This document shows positions 5,415 through 14,227 of a stretch of DNA of 32,339 bases, in pieces. Numbering within the stretch: the stretch's first letter is position 1; the number at the start of each line of letters is the position of its first letter. This DNA comes from an uncultured Collinsella sp. (GTDB lineage Bacteria > Actinomycetota > Coriobacteriia > Coriobacteriales > Coriobacteriaceae). The position numbers were made by a program, and so were the translations under genes. The stretch is from assembly GCA_902490445.1 (NCBI GenBank), contig CABUDZ010000012.1, positions 1-32,339 of the forward strand, written 5' to 3'. The notes below the pieces were generated by a model. It saw only the letters and a program-made list of their open reading frames with translations, did not search any database and had not been told where the DNA came from.

Positions 5415-8400
5415 CTACTTAGCCTTGCTGCGACGATGGAAGAAAGCACCGATCGCGGCGATGATGGCGCCAAGACCACCGACGGTCGCGACGGTCGCCG
5501 CCGTCTGGTCTCCGGTATTGGGAATCGCCGAACCGTTCTTCTTGCTGCCCTGGGCCTTGTCGCCTGCGGGCTTGCCCGCCTGGTTGCCGCCGTTCGAGCC
5601 ATTGCCGGAACCCTGGTTGCCCGAGCCGCCCTGGTTGCCGGAATCGGCATCCTTGAGGCTCTCAATGGCCAGCTTGAGCTGGTCATAGGCCGCCTGGAGC
5701 TGGGTGTCGGAAGCATTCTCATCACCCAAGACGTCCTCGGCGTAGGTAATGGCATCCGTCAGGGCCTTGACAGACTCGTCCGTCTTGCCCCTGGTGTCAG
5801 TCTCCTTCGCCTGCTTGACCAGGGCCTTGAGCTGCTTCTTAGTCGGATTCTCGACCGGGACCACCGGGGTCTTCTCGAGCGCGCCGCGGGCGCTCTCGAG
5901 CGCCCTGAGCGCCTGGTCGACCTCGTCCTGCGTGGCGTCCTCATCGCTCAAGATGGCGCGGGCGCTCGCCAGGGCGTTCTCGAACGCCGTCCAGGAGGCC
6001 TCGGTGTAGTCACCGGCCTTGAGGTCGCCGGCAGCAACCTCGGCATCAACCTTTTCGATCGCGGCAGCGAGATCATCCTTCGCCACCGGATCGGGGACGG
6101 CCGTACCGTAGAACTTGAGCTCCGCCATGCTGCAGTAGGCATCGACGTTGCCACCGCCGGCGTGAATCACCTTGACGGTCACGTAGCGACCGCGCGCGGC
6201 GCCAAAGCTCATCTGTTTCCAGTCGCCACGGTCGGTGAGCACGCGGCCGTCGTTGTCGAAGGCGAACGTACCCATCGACGCGGCGGTGCCCATCTCATAA
6301 CCGTCGGCAGTATCGGAGACCAGTATCTCGGCCTCGAAGATATCGCCGTTAGTGCCGCCGTCCTGGCGCGGCAGGAATGTAACGTCGGTGAGATCGTAGT
6401 CGCGGCCCAGGTCGACACTCAGATACTGGGGCATACCGGTCCCATGGGCCCAGTCGCTGTGCCAAAGCGTCCGCTCGTCGCCGTCGAGAGCGTTGACGGC
6501 GTTGCTGCCCTCGTAGTCGGCCTCACTCGAGAAGCCGGCCACCTTGACGTTCTTGCGGTTCTCGGGCGTGTTGATGAGAATCTTCTCATCGACAGGGCGC
6601 ATCTTGAGGCCGTCGATTGCCTTCTCGATCTTGGCTGTGGCGTCTGCGACATCCTTCTTGCTATAGCTGCCTTGGCCGCCGTCGAGGAGCTTCTGAGCCG
6701 CCTCGACCGCAGTGGCGAGAGCTGCATAGGAATCCTTAGTGTAGACGGACTCGCTGTAGCCCGCGGCCTTGGAAAGCGCTGCCACGAGCGCAGAGGTATC
6801 GACACCAGCCTTGACCTCGACCTCATAGGATGCGGTCTTGGAGGGGTCGAGTACCGACGCCACCGTGATCTTTGCCTTGCCGGCCTTGTTGGCACGCAGG
6901 TAGTAGCTCACGCTATCGCCAGCCTGAACAGCGGAGACGCTTACCACAGAGGGGTCGGAGCTCTCGACCGTCACATAGGGGTAGCCGGCGCTCTCGGGCG
7001 TGGCCTTGGCGTCGACGAGCGTAACGTCGCCTTCAAAGAACTCGGTCTGGTTCTTGCCTAGCTCGACACCCTCGATGGCCTCGACACCCTGCGTGTAGTT
7101 GAAGTTGACCTCACGCAGTGTGAGCATCTGGTCACCCGATGCCTCAAGCGGCGTGACCTCGACCTTGGTCGCCTTCTTGCCCTTGTTCTCGGCAGAGAGG
7201 CCAAAGGCGTAGCGAGCCCGGAAGGAATCGTATTCCCCGCCCGCGAACTCTTGGGTCGAGCCATCCTCGAACGTCACGACAGCCTTGATCTTCTGCACAG
7301 TTCCGTTGCCACCGTTGCGGTTAACGACCTCGACACTATCGAGTTTCGACGGCGTCTTAAATGCGAATGTCATCGTGGTGGGAAGCTTCACGTAACTCGG
7401 AAGCTTACCCTCGCTGTCCCAGTTGCCGCTCCAGTTCCATAGGAACTCAAAGCCGTTGTCGCTCTCGTTATTATCGAACAGCGCGTTATAGCTCTTCTGC
7501 TGGATAAGTTTCTCGACGTTGGTCCCGTCGTCGGTCGTGAGCTCATCGTTGGTCATCGTGATGTTGAAGGCATCCTGACCGTACTCGGCGACCGTTGGCT
7601 GAGGAATATCCGGCATCGTCACCGTGCCGTCGCTCGCAAACTCAAGTGCGTCGCATGCCGGACCGATGAGCCAAGATGTCGAGGGCAGTTCGACCTTGCC
7701 GGCGGTCTTGGCCTTGAGCTTGAAACTCGCCACCGCGCCGGTACCGTTGTAGAGCTTGCCATCGCCGCGGTTGGCAAAGGCGAGATTAATAGTCTGCGTT
7801 CTGTCCGCGAACTGGACCTTCTCGCGAGACAGGTTCTCCATGCCGGCAGTCGAGCCGTCCTGCGCGATGCTCTCAGAAACAAACTCGAACTGGTCGCTCT
7901 TGAAGTTGACGAGAGCGCCCAGGGCATTGACGTTCTTGGCGTCGGCCGCATAGACATCAACGGTGATCTCATCACCAGCCTCGACCTCGGTCTTGCTCGG
8001 AATCACCGCGAGCGAACCGGTGGCCTTGCCCTTTTGTTTAGTGCCGCCGTCAAGACCCGCCATGGTGAACGAGTAATCGTAGACGTCGTAAACGCCGTTA
8101 TCGTTGAGGTCGGCGAAGTGGTCGCGGATCTGCGAGCCGAACGTCGGGGTATCGGGCTCGCGATTCTCGAGGCCCAGATAGTTCTTCATGTTGGAGTAGT
8201 CTCCGTCGGAGATCGTGGCCTTGTTGAGGTTGGAGCCCACGGCGAAGCCATCCGTGCCGTCAGTCTTGTAGATGGCAATCTCGGACGCGGAGAAGAAATT
8301 GCCGACCGAGGCGAGCGGTGTCATGCGCACGTAACGGGCGGCCACGGTGCCGTCAAACGCTACCGTCTTACAATCAGCGGAACATGCCCAATCGACCTCC

Positions 8401-11400
8401 TGGCTCGTCCAGTGGACGCCATCGAGACTCGTCTCAACACGCATCTTGGTCACAGTGCCGTTGCCGGCGTCATCGCGCGGATAGTACTCGAGCTTATCGA
8501 GCTTGTAAGCGCGTCCATAGTCAACGGTAAGCGCCTTGCCCAGATCGTTGCCACCGGAGTGGAAACCGCCGTCGCCCGACTGGAACTCATGGTCGAAGGC
8601 AAGCTCGGCCTTATGGCTGCCGTAAAGTGAGCCCTCCCAGGTGATTTCCTCGGCGTCGGGGACGTTCCGCCACGGATCGAGTGCGGAGTTCGCCTCGAGC
8701 ACATCGCTCCAGGCGGAGTAACCCTCGGCGTTGCGCGAACGAATCTGGTAGGTGTGCTTGCTATTGTAGGCGAGGTCGGTGTGCGTGAACTCGGCCGCAT
8801 CACCCACGGCAAACACAGTGCCGTCGACCTTCAGGTCGTAGGAGGTAGCACCATCGACCTTTCCCCAGGTGAGCTTGATGCTCGTTGGGGTCGTGACGTC
8901 CTCGGGGGCAGCAAGGTTCGTGGGTGCGGAGAGGTTCTCGTTGAGGCGATCGGCTGTGAGCGTGGCGTCGGCGTTCACGAAACCGCCCAGCTCAAGCGTC
9001 TGCGCCGCTGCAGCAACATCGGTCTTCGCGAACTTGACGCAGACCTTGGGGTTCGTGGTGATCTTGGTGTTGTTGAAGCTCTCGCCCTGCTCGGCCTCGG
9101 TGCCGTCCGCATCGCTGCCGTAGTGGTTGAGGTTGGGGGTCTCGCTGTAGAAGTAGACCGCCTGGCCGGCCTCGGGGGTCGCGGCGTCAAAGGTCTCCTG
9201 CGAGTCGACCTCAACCACGTTGAGTGCGGATCCGCCGTTCTTGGCGACAACGCTCGTGGGCTTGGCGGACACATTGGCCACGAAGGTCGTGGTGCGGTTG
9301 GAGTCGTAGCCGTTGTAGCCACCCTGCGAGGCCTCGGCGGTAAAGGTCGCGGTGCCGCCTGCGGCCTTGGAGCTGTAGACGGTGCTCACATGCTCACCGT
9401 AGGAGATATTGTCGATCGTACCGTAGGAATCGTCCTCAGTCGTGTTGTTTTCGATGGAGGAGCCGTCGTCCTCGTACTGCGTAAAGGTGCCGTCGCCCTC
9501 GGTGGCGAAGAACTCGACGATACGCTGACTGCGGTCGGTACCCTTGGTGTTGGTGTCGCTCACTGCCTCGGGGTTGTTGTTCTCGGCGTACATCGGCACG
9601 ATAGCGTTGGCCTTCACAAACAGCGGCAGCTTCCAAAGCGGAGCCTCGTAGTTGTTGAGAACCTGGCCGCCGCGATACTGCTTACCCGAGAAGTAGTCGA
9701 TCCAGATGGTGGGATTCTCGTCGGTGCCGTAGTTGGGGAGGTAGATCCCATTGCGAATGTCGTTGCCGTTCTCATCTGCCTGAGTATCCTGATACACCGG
9801 TGCCACTAGGAAGTACTCACCGAACATATACTGGTACTGCGTCGAAGTGCTTGCGGCGTACTCGGAGTTGTCGGAAAGCAGCATGGCGCGGATCATGGGC
9901 AGGCCGGCATCACCGTTACCCGTGTCGATGTTGGCCGCCGAGGCCGCGGCCGTGTAGATATAGGGCATAAGCTGCGCCTTGAGCTTGAGGTAGAAGCGTG
10001 AGATGCCCGTGTAGGGATCGCCGTGTGTCATGGGCGATTTGCGGTAGGTGCCCCAACCGTCCATGTCGAGCATAGAGGGCGTGAACGTCTTCCACTGGTA
10101 GTCACGCGCAGAGATGATGGGGTCGCCGCCAAAGATGCCGTCCATGTCGGAGCCGATGTTGGGGTTGCCCGAAAGACTCTGACCGATATACGTGGGGATA
10201 TGGAAGCGAATGTACTCCCAGTTACCGCCATACTGGTCGCCGGTCCAAATGCCGCCAAAGCGCTGCGTGCCGGCCCAACCATCGAGTGTGATGATGTTGG
10301 GGCGCTTGTTGGCGCCGGTCGTCACCGTGTCATAAGCTGTCTTGATGCCATTAAGACCAAAGGAGTAGCCAGATCCAACCCAGGCGACGTCGGTCTTAAG
10401 GGTAGAGATGCCTCCCGTCTTGACCTCGGCGTCGAAGTCACGAAGCAGGTGCCACGGGGTCTCGGAGTTGCTGTCGGGCTCAAGGTTGGACTGGGTCCAC
10501 AAGCCCGTGCTCACACCCTTGGAGTTGGCATACTCGGTGAACTTCTTAAGGTTGTCGACATTGGCACGCACAGCGTTAAGACGGTCGGCCGAGCTCGTTC
10601 CGTCGGAGTTGACGCCGCCGGTCTTGTAGTAACCGTTCTGGCCATAGCCGGCGCCGTAGCCGTCGTTCGGCAGGAACCAACCGAGCGGCATGTCGTTGTC
10701 CTCGTAGTCATCGATAACCTGCCGAGCAGAGAACTGGCGGTCGAAATCGGTCGCTTTCATGTTCTCGGTATCAACCGAAGGGCCCTCACCGTTGAGCGTC
10801 TCGGCCGCAAGTGTGCCGTCGAGCTTGTAGCCCGTCGACATGCCAGACTCGTACTTAACGTCGCCCTTCTCGCTCGAGGACTTGCTGCCCTTGGTCTCCC
10901 ACTTCTTTTGACCCGAGGTCGTTGACCAGCCATCACGGTTATAGGCATTAAGATGACCAAGGTAGAACCCGTACTCGGGCAGCAGTACCGGGTTACCGGT
11001 CACCTTGTAGTAGTCCTGCAGCATCTCGGTTGCCACGTTCGAAGCGCCCTCGTTGGTCGCCACGAAGTAGTAGGCATCAAACTCATTCTCGCTGTGCAAA
11101 GTCGTGACCGTCGATGAGTCCGTGGAACCGAAGTCGTAGGAACCCTCTGCAAACGTGTTTCGGAGTACGCCGTAGCCGTCACTCGTCCAATAAAACGGGT
11201 TGGGCGAGGCAACGCCGCCATCAGTCCAGTTGTTCGTGTTGGAGATGGCGATGGTCTGGTTGGTGTGCAGGAAGCGTCCGTTCTGGGTGCCGCCGCCAAA
11301 GAAGTTCTCGGACTTCTCCTTGGCGAGCGTCTGGACGGTACCCTTCTTATCAAGGTCGAGGGACGCGGACTCGGAAACCACGACACGGTCGCCTGACTTG

Positions 11401-11828
11401 ATACTCATCTTGCCAGTCGCCTTGTCCAGGATCACGGTCGCCTTTCCGCCGGTGATCTCGATAGTGTCGCCCTTGTCGGCAACCGTCGCGCTCGGCTTGC
11501 TGTAGGTGTCCGAGGTATCGGGCTGAGCCTGGATTTTAGCCGTGTGGGACTTACTGCGCGGTGTGGCGTAATCGGAAAACTCACCCTTGGGGTCGACGTT
11601 ATAACGGAAAATACCGTCCTCGAGGAACGTAATACGGCCCTTGATGCCGTCAGCGAAATCGATGTCGACGACATTCGAGGCAGACTGGGACACGGTCGCT
11701 GAGTCGACGCCCTTGAGTGGCGTGGCAATCGCCTGCTGGGGATTGGCAAACACGAGCGTCGCTGCAGTGGCAACGAGGACCGCGCTTCCCTTCACCCACC
11801 GTTTCGTAAAAATGGAATTCCTGCGCAC
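5415..11828 (-). CDS. Secreted, sortase-anchored multimodular GH31 glycoside hydrolase
   Basis: A 2137-residue cell-surface glycosidase. The start is GTG 11828 behind AAAGGAG; the longer frame to 11927 would put 33 residues before the signal peptide. Domains by approximate residue: signal peptide 1-36 (cleavage near AIA/TPL); N-terminal beta domain 40-270; GH31 barrel 275-745 with nucleophile candidate Asp480 (LKTDVAWVG) and acid/base candidate Asp531 (WTGD, after DGWAGTQRFGG); C-terminal beta domains to 960; Fn3 965-1050; F5/8C (CBM32-like) 1055-1190; dockerin-like 1200-1258; cohesin-like 1270-1405; F5/8C-like 1415-1580; Big2-like 1585-1676; FIVAR 1676-1743; F5/8C 1746-1906; FIVAR 1911-1983 and 1990-2059; Gly/Asn linker; IPNTG sorting signal at 2102; membrane helix; HRRSKAK tail. 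GH31 enzymes are retaining alpha-glycosidases. The motifs differ from the usual WxDMNE and recall GH31 alpha-N-acetylgalactosaminidases, so a host mucin-type target is plausible but unproven. Confidence 0.9.
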   Translation of the reverse strand: MRRNSIFTKRWVKGSAVLVATAATLVFANPQQAIATPLKGVDSATVSQSASNVVDIDFADGIKGRITFLEDGIFRYNVDPKGEFSDYATPRSKSHTAKIQAQPDTSDTYSKPSATVADKGDTIEITGGKATVILDKATGKMSIKSGDRVVVSESASLDLDKKGTVQTLAKEKSENFFGGGTQNGRFLHTNQTIAISNTNNWTDGGVASPNPFYWTSDGYGVLRNTFAEGSYDFGSTDSSTVTTLHSENEFDAYYFVATNEGASNVATEMLQDYYKVTGNPVLLPEYGFYLGHLNAYNRDGWSTTSGQKKWETKGSKSSSEKGDVKYESGMSTGYKLDGTLAAETLNGEGPSVDTENMKATDFDRQFSARQVIDDYEDNDMPLGWFLPNDGYGAGYGQNGYYKTGGVNSDGTSSADRLNAVRANVDNLKKFTEYANSKGVSTGLWTQSNLEPDSNSETPWHLLRDFDAEVKTGGISTLKTDVAWVGSGYSFGLNGIKTAYDTVTTGANKRPNIITLDGWAGTQRFGGIWTGDQYGGNWEYIRFHIPTYIGQSLSGNPNIGSDMDGIFGGDPIISARDYQWKTFTPSMLDMDGWGTYRKSPMTHGDPYTGISRFYLKLKAQLMPYIYTAAASAANIDTGNGDAGLPMIRAMLLSDNSEYAASTSTQYQYMFGEYFLVAPVYQDTQADENGNDIRNGIYLPNYGTDENPTIWIDYFSGKQYRGGQVLNNYEAPLWKLPLFVKANAIVPMYAENNNPEAVSDTNTKGTDRSQRIVEFFATEGDGTFTQYEDDGSSIENNTTEDDSYGTIDNISYGEHVSTVYSSKAAGGTATFTAEASQGGYNGYDSNRTTTFVANVSAKPTSVVAKNGGSALNVVEVDSQETFDAATPEAGQAVYFYSETPNLNHYGSDADGTEAEQGESFNNTKITTNPKVCVKFAKTDVAAAAQTLELGGFVNADATLTADRLNENLSAPTNLAAPEDVTTPTSIKLTWGKVDGATSYDLKVDGTVFAVGDAAEFTHTDLAYNSKHTYQIRSRNAEGYSAWSDVLEANSALDPWRNVPDAEEITWEGSLYGSHKAELAFDHEFQSGDGGFHSGGNDLGKALTVDYGRAYKLDKLEYYPRDDAGNGTVTKMRVETSLDGVHWTSQEVDWACSADCKTVAFDGTVAARYVRMTPLASVGNFFSASEIAIYKTDGTDGFAVGSNLNKATISDGDYSNMKNYLGLENREPDTPTFGSQIRDHFADLNDNGVYDVYDYSFTMAGLDGGTKQKGKATGSLAVIPSKTEVEAGDEITVDVYAADAKNVNALGALVNFKSDQFEFVSESIAQDGSTAGMENLSREKVQFADRTQTINLAFANRGDGKLYNGTGAVASFKLKAKTAGKVELPSTSWLIGPACDALEFASDGTVTMPDIPQPTVAEYGQDAFNITMTNDELTTDDGTNVEKLIQQKSYNALFDNNESDNGFEFLWNWSGNWDSEGKLPSYVKLPTTMTFAFKTPSKLDSVEVVNRNGGNGTVQKIKAVVTFEDGSTQEFAGGEYDSFRARYAFGLSAENKGKKATKVEVTPLEASGDQMLTLREVNFNYTQGVEAIEGVELGKNQTEFFEGDVTLVDAKATPESAGYPYVTVESSDPSVVSVSAVQAGDSVSYYLRANKAGKAKITVASVLDPSKTASYEVEVKAGVDTSALVAALSKAAGYSESVYTKDSYAALATAVEAAQKLLDGGQGSYSKKDVADATAKIEKAIDGLKMRPVDEKILINTPENRKNVKVAGFSSEADYEGSNAVNALDGDERTLWHSDWAHGTGMPQYLSVDLGRDYDLTDVTFLPRQDGGTNGDIFEAEILVSDTADGYEMGTAASMGTFAFDNDGRVLTDRGDWKQMSFGAARGRYVTVKVIHAGGGNVDAYCSMAELKFYGTAVPDPVAKDDLAAAIEKVDAEVAAGDLKAGDYTEASWTAFENALASARAILSDEDATQDEVDQALRALESARGALEKTPVVPVENPTKKQLKALVKQAKETDTRGKTDESVKALTDAITYAEDVLGDENASDTQLQAAYDQLKLAIESLKDADSGNQGGSGNQGSGNGSNGGNQAGKPAGDKAQGSKKNGSAIPNTGDQTAATVATVGGLGAIIAAIGAFFHRRSKAK

Positions 11829-12331
11829 CTGGGCTCCTTTCTTCCGACATGCCGAGGACGCCCCCCCGGCAGCATGGGAAAACGTATCAAACGGGGATGT
11901 TCGGTACATTCCGCACAATGGGGCCACCCGTTACCAAGGGGCCAACTGGTAGTAACCAGATAGCCACCTACTAGGTCATATCAGCATATGGGAGCACTTG
12001 CGCAACCAAGTTCGGAATTCCACCAGCGGCAGTAAAATGAGCGTCAACGGCAAGGTGGGCTTAATAAGCCATACCAATTGGTTCTTCAGTCAAATACCAA
12101 TCTAGCAAAAATATACTGTTTATCTGGTATTACACAGACCATACCTTTCCCTCGGGAACTGGGCTTCGCGAAGTTTCCCGAGGGAAAGGCTCAACCGCCA
12201 CCCTGCGATCTACCGGGGATTGCTATGACGTACGTTGGCTGATTTGGTTTGGAATGAGATGCTGACGGTAGTCAATGGGCACAACTGTCCCGGGTGCATT
12301 TCAAGATGCACCTAAATGTCTGCCTTTATCC
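11829..12331. promoter_or_regulatory. Gene-free 503-base region upstream of GH31 gene, rich in inverted repeats
   Basis: This region must hold the GH31 promoter (minus strand) and the 3' end of the MarR transcript. It contains a perfect palindrome GGCTTA-A-TAAGCC (12058-12070), ACCAATTGGT (12073-12082), two direct copies of ATACCAA (12071 and 12094), and the strong hairpin at 12144-12189. A minus-strand TTGACT near 12088 could be a -35 box, but no convincing -10 follows at 17 bases. I see no open frame of interest and no T-tract terminator. Confidence 0.5.
12144..12189. repeat. 15-base perfect inverted repeat (hairpin) between MarR and GH31 genes
   Basis: Arms CCTTTCCCTCGGGAA (12144-12158) and TTCCCGAGGGAAAGG (12175-12189) match perfectly, with a 16-base loop that holds the palindrome CTTCGCGAAG. 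No T-run follows on either strand, so it is not a classical terminator. It could be a U-less terminator of the MarR transcript, an RNA processing site or a protein-binding site. Confidence 0.75.
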
Positions 12332-12808
12332 TTATAGATTGTCCAGGTAATCGTCGGCATCATAGGTAAGGCTATAGGCTTTATTCAGAATGCGCACGAG
12401 CTCCTGGGCATCGTGCTCGCCGAGCGCTGAGAGCTGTTTCGAGAGCGATGCCACACTCTCGGCATTTTTTTTCGCCGCGAAATCACGCCCTTCCTCGGTG
12501 ATGCTCACCAGCACACGCCGACGATCGTTTGGATCGGTCCTGCGCTGAACGTAACCCTTGCTCTCGAGTGAATCCAAGATATGCGACATGCGCGCACGGG
12601 AGAATTTCAGCTTCTTGGCAATCTCGGAGGGAATGACATCACCGTCAATACCCGATAGATACTGTAAAACCGGTGCCTCGCCCACACTGGCGCCGCCGGC
12701 AGCACTCAAGGATCCCTTGGCAAGGGAACGTGAGTACACAATCAGTTTTCGAGCGACGTCATCGTAATCCACTGGGGATATTGTCCTTTGCAACTCTAGA
12801 AGGGCCAT
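12332..12808 (-). CDS. MarR-family transcriptional regulator
   Basis: A winged-helix repressor-type protein of up to 158 residues. The core around residues 45-110 is typical: PVLQYLSGIDGDVIPSEIAKKL, recognition helix SRARMSHILDSLESKGYV, then the wing RRTDPNDRRRVLVSITEEG. The flanking helices would form the dimer interface. No good Shine-Dalgarno precedes ATG 12808; a GTG at codon 13 (12772), about ten bases after AAAGGA, is a reasonable alternative start giving 146 residues. The gene lies on the same strand as, and upstream of, the GH31 gene, and 68 bases after the small membrane protein gene. The palindromes in the following gap could be its operators, which would make the GH31 gene a candidate target. 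Ligand and target are unknown. Confidence 0.9.
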   Translation of the reverse strand: MALLELQRTISPVDYDDVARKLIVYSRSLAKGSLSAAGGASVGEAPVLQYLSGIDGDVIPSEIAKKLKFSRARMSHILDSLESKGYVQRRTDPNDRRRVLVSITEEGRDFAAKKNAESVASLSKQLSALGEHDAQELVRILNKAYSLTYDADDYLDNL

Positions 12809-12876
12809 AAAACCGTCATTTGCCGTACATTAGTTAACATTCGCAACAATTATTTATGATATCCCAACGCGGAAGT

Positions 12877-13203
12877 CTATTGCTCGTCCTTCTTGCGTCG
12901 CATAAGCTCCTCAACGTCGATACCCGCGGCCTCGAGCATACGCTCAACATTCTTTTTGGCGTTGGTCGTGCCAACCTTAAGCACAATCGAAAGCGGAGTG
13001 CCCACCACCAAGCATACGATGCCCGCGGGGACGCCCCAGCCGGGGCCGCCCTGCATACCCCACATCCCCACCAAAAAGCCAATAGCCACGAGCGAATAGC
13101 CCAGACGCAGCCAAACGTTGAGCCGCTGAATAGCATCGGTCTGCATCTTTGCCTCGCGGATCAAGTCGTCGCGCGAAAGGTCGTGTCCGTGTTTCTCGTG
13201 CAT
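12877..13203 (-). CDS. Small two-helix membrane protein of unknown function
   Basis: I do not recognise a named family. The 108-residue protein has a charged N terminus (MHEKHGHDLSRDDLIREAK), then two hydrophobic helices (about 32-51, WLRLGYSLVAIGFLVGMWGM, and 58-75, VPAGIVCLVVGTPLSIVL) joined by a Gly-rich turn. A basic C-terminal amphipathic helix (NAKKNVERMLEAAGIDVEELMRRKK) follows. The start at ATG 13203 is well supported by GGAGG six bases upstream. It sits between the PTS operon terminator and the MarR gene on the same strand, so it may share a transcript with MarR. Both termini are predicted to be cytoplasmic. Confidence 0.75.
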   Translation of the reverse strand: MHEKHGHDLSRDDLIREAKMQTDAIQRLNVWLRLGYSLVAIGFLVGMWGMQGGPGWGVPAGIVCLVVGTPLSIVLKVGTTNAKKNVERMLEAAGIDVEELMRRKKDEQ

Positions 13204-13347
13204 ATGGGTCCTCCTCGTGCAAAGCGTGCATCATGTGCAAGAACATCGTTTTTCGAATACGTCATCTTTCAAGAGCAATATAGCGGGTGTCGTGTAGGCG
13301 ATGGAGGTCGCTGGCCATATTGCCCTTGAAGGGCGGCGCAAAATCAG

Positions 13348-13377
13348 AAGGCCGTGCGGTTGAGGCCGCACGGCCTT
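13348..13377 (-). terminator. Probable terminator of the PTS operon
   Basis: A perfect 12-base stem (AAGGCCGTGCGG and its complement, 6-base loop) lies 23 bases after the IID stop codon. On the minus strand it is followed by CTGATTTTG, an imperfect U-tract. Confidence 0.75.
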
Positions 13378-13399
13378 ACAGGGGGCCAGGGGATGATGA

Positions 13400-14227
13400 C
13401 TAGTAGCTCAGTGCCGGGTCGAAGAAGCCAATAACAACGCCCACGAATGCGATCACGACGAGAATCAGCATCATAACGATGGGGTTGACCTTCTTCTTGG
13501 TCATCATGTACCAGCAGAAGATGATGAAGACCATCGGCAGCAGGTGCGGATAGATGCCATCGAGAGTGTCCTGGAACTTACCGCCGCCGGGCAGCACCAG
13601 GTTGGGGCTGCAGGTGATGGAGACCCAGGTAGCACCGACTGCACCGATGACCATGGTACCGACCATCACGATGGAATCGCGAAGAGCCTTTGCCTTGGGG
13701 CCGACCAGTGCCTCAACCGCCTTGCCGCCGAGCTCATAGCCCTGGTTGTAGGCAAAGCGCATGCCAAGGAACATGAGCAGGTTCCACACGACAATATAGA
13801 AGATGGCACCGAGCGGAGAGCCGCCGGTCGAGAGACCGAGGGCGATACCGAGCAGGATCGGGATCAGGGTACCGACGATCAGCGAGTCGCCAAGGCCGGC
13901 GAGCGGGCCCATGAGGCCGGCGCGGATGCCGTTGATGGCGTCGTCGTCGATGGCCTCGCCGTTTGCGCGAGCCTCCTCGAGGCCGGCGGTGACGCCGACA
14001 ATCATGGTGCCGATCTGCGGCTCGGTGTTGAAAAACGCGGAGTAGGTCTGGAGGGCCTGCTTCTGCTCCTCGGGCGTGTCGTAGAGCTCCTCGACGATCG
14101 GAAGCATGGCGCACAGGTAACCGAAGGTCTGCATGTGCTCCTGCGAGAAGCAAGTCAGGTTGCCATAGGACCAGTTGCGGAACGACTTGGCAAGCGTTTT
14201 CTTAGAGAGTTTCTTCTTCTCTGCCAT
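13400..14227 (-). CDS. PTS mannose/fructose/sorbose-family IID component
   Basis: A 275-residue membrane subunit that together with IIC forms the sugar channel of a mannose-family phosphotransferase system. Family marks are the N-terminal SFRNWSYGNLTCFSQEHMQTFGYLCAM segment, FFNTEPQIGTMIVGVTAGLEEARANG, and GLMGPLAGLGDSLIVGTLIPILLGIALGL. Hydrophobic helices follow up to the C terminus. The usual length is 270-300. The ATG overlaps the IIC stop codon by one base (TAATG at 14225-14229), so translation is probably coupled. It is the last gene of the operon and is followed by a hairpin terminator. Sugar specificity cannot be read from the sequence: relatives carry mannose, glucose, fructose, sorbose, GalNAc or galactosamine. 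Confidence 0.95.
   Translation of the reverse strand: MAEKKKLSKKTLAKSFRNWSYGNLTCFSQEHMQTFGYLCAMLPIVEELYDTPEEQKQALQTYSAFFNTEPQIGTMIVGVTAGLEEARANGEAIDDDAINGIRAGLMGPLAGLGDSLIVGTLIPILLGIALGLSTGGSPLGAIFYIVVWNLLMFLGMRFAYNQGYELGGKAVEALVGPKAKALRDSIVMVGTMVIGAVGATWVSITCSPNLVLPGGGKFQDTLDGIYPHLLPMVFIIFCWYMMTKKKVNPIVMMLILVVIAFVGVVIGFFDPALSY

Noticed and set aside
5406..7061. 551-codon plus-strand open frame opposite the GH31 C-terminal modules
   Set aside because: It starts in the GH31 3' end and mirrors repetitive FIVAR/F5/8C coding sequence. No independent signal supports it. The same reasoning removes those at 8754-9809, 10023-10925, 24108-25514, 25813-27318, 27587-28801 and 28883-30184.
12144..12189. 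Hairpin as a classical intrinsic terminator of the MarR gene
   Set aside because: No T-run follows on either strand, and it lies more than 140 bases past the MarR stop. I list it as a repeat of unknown role.
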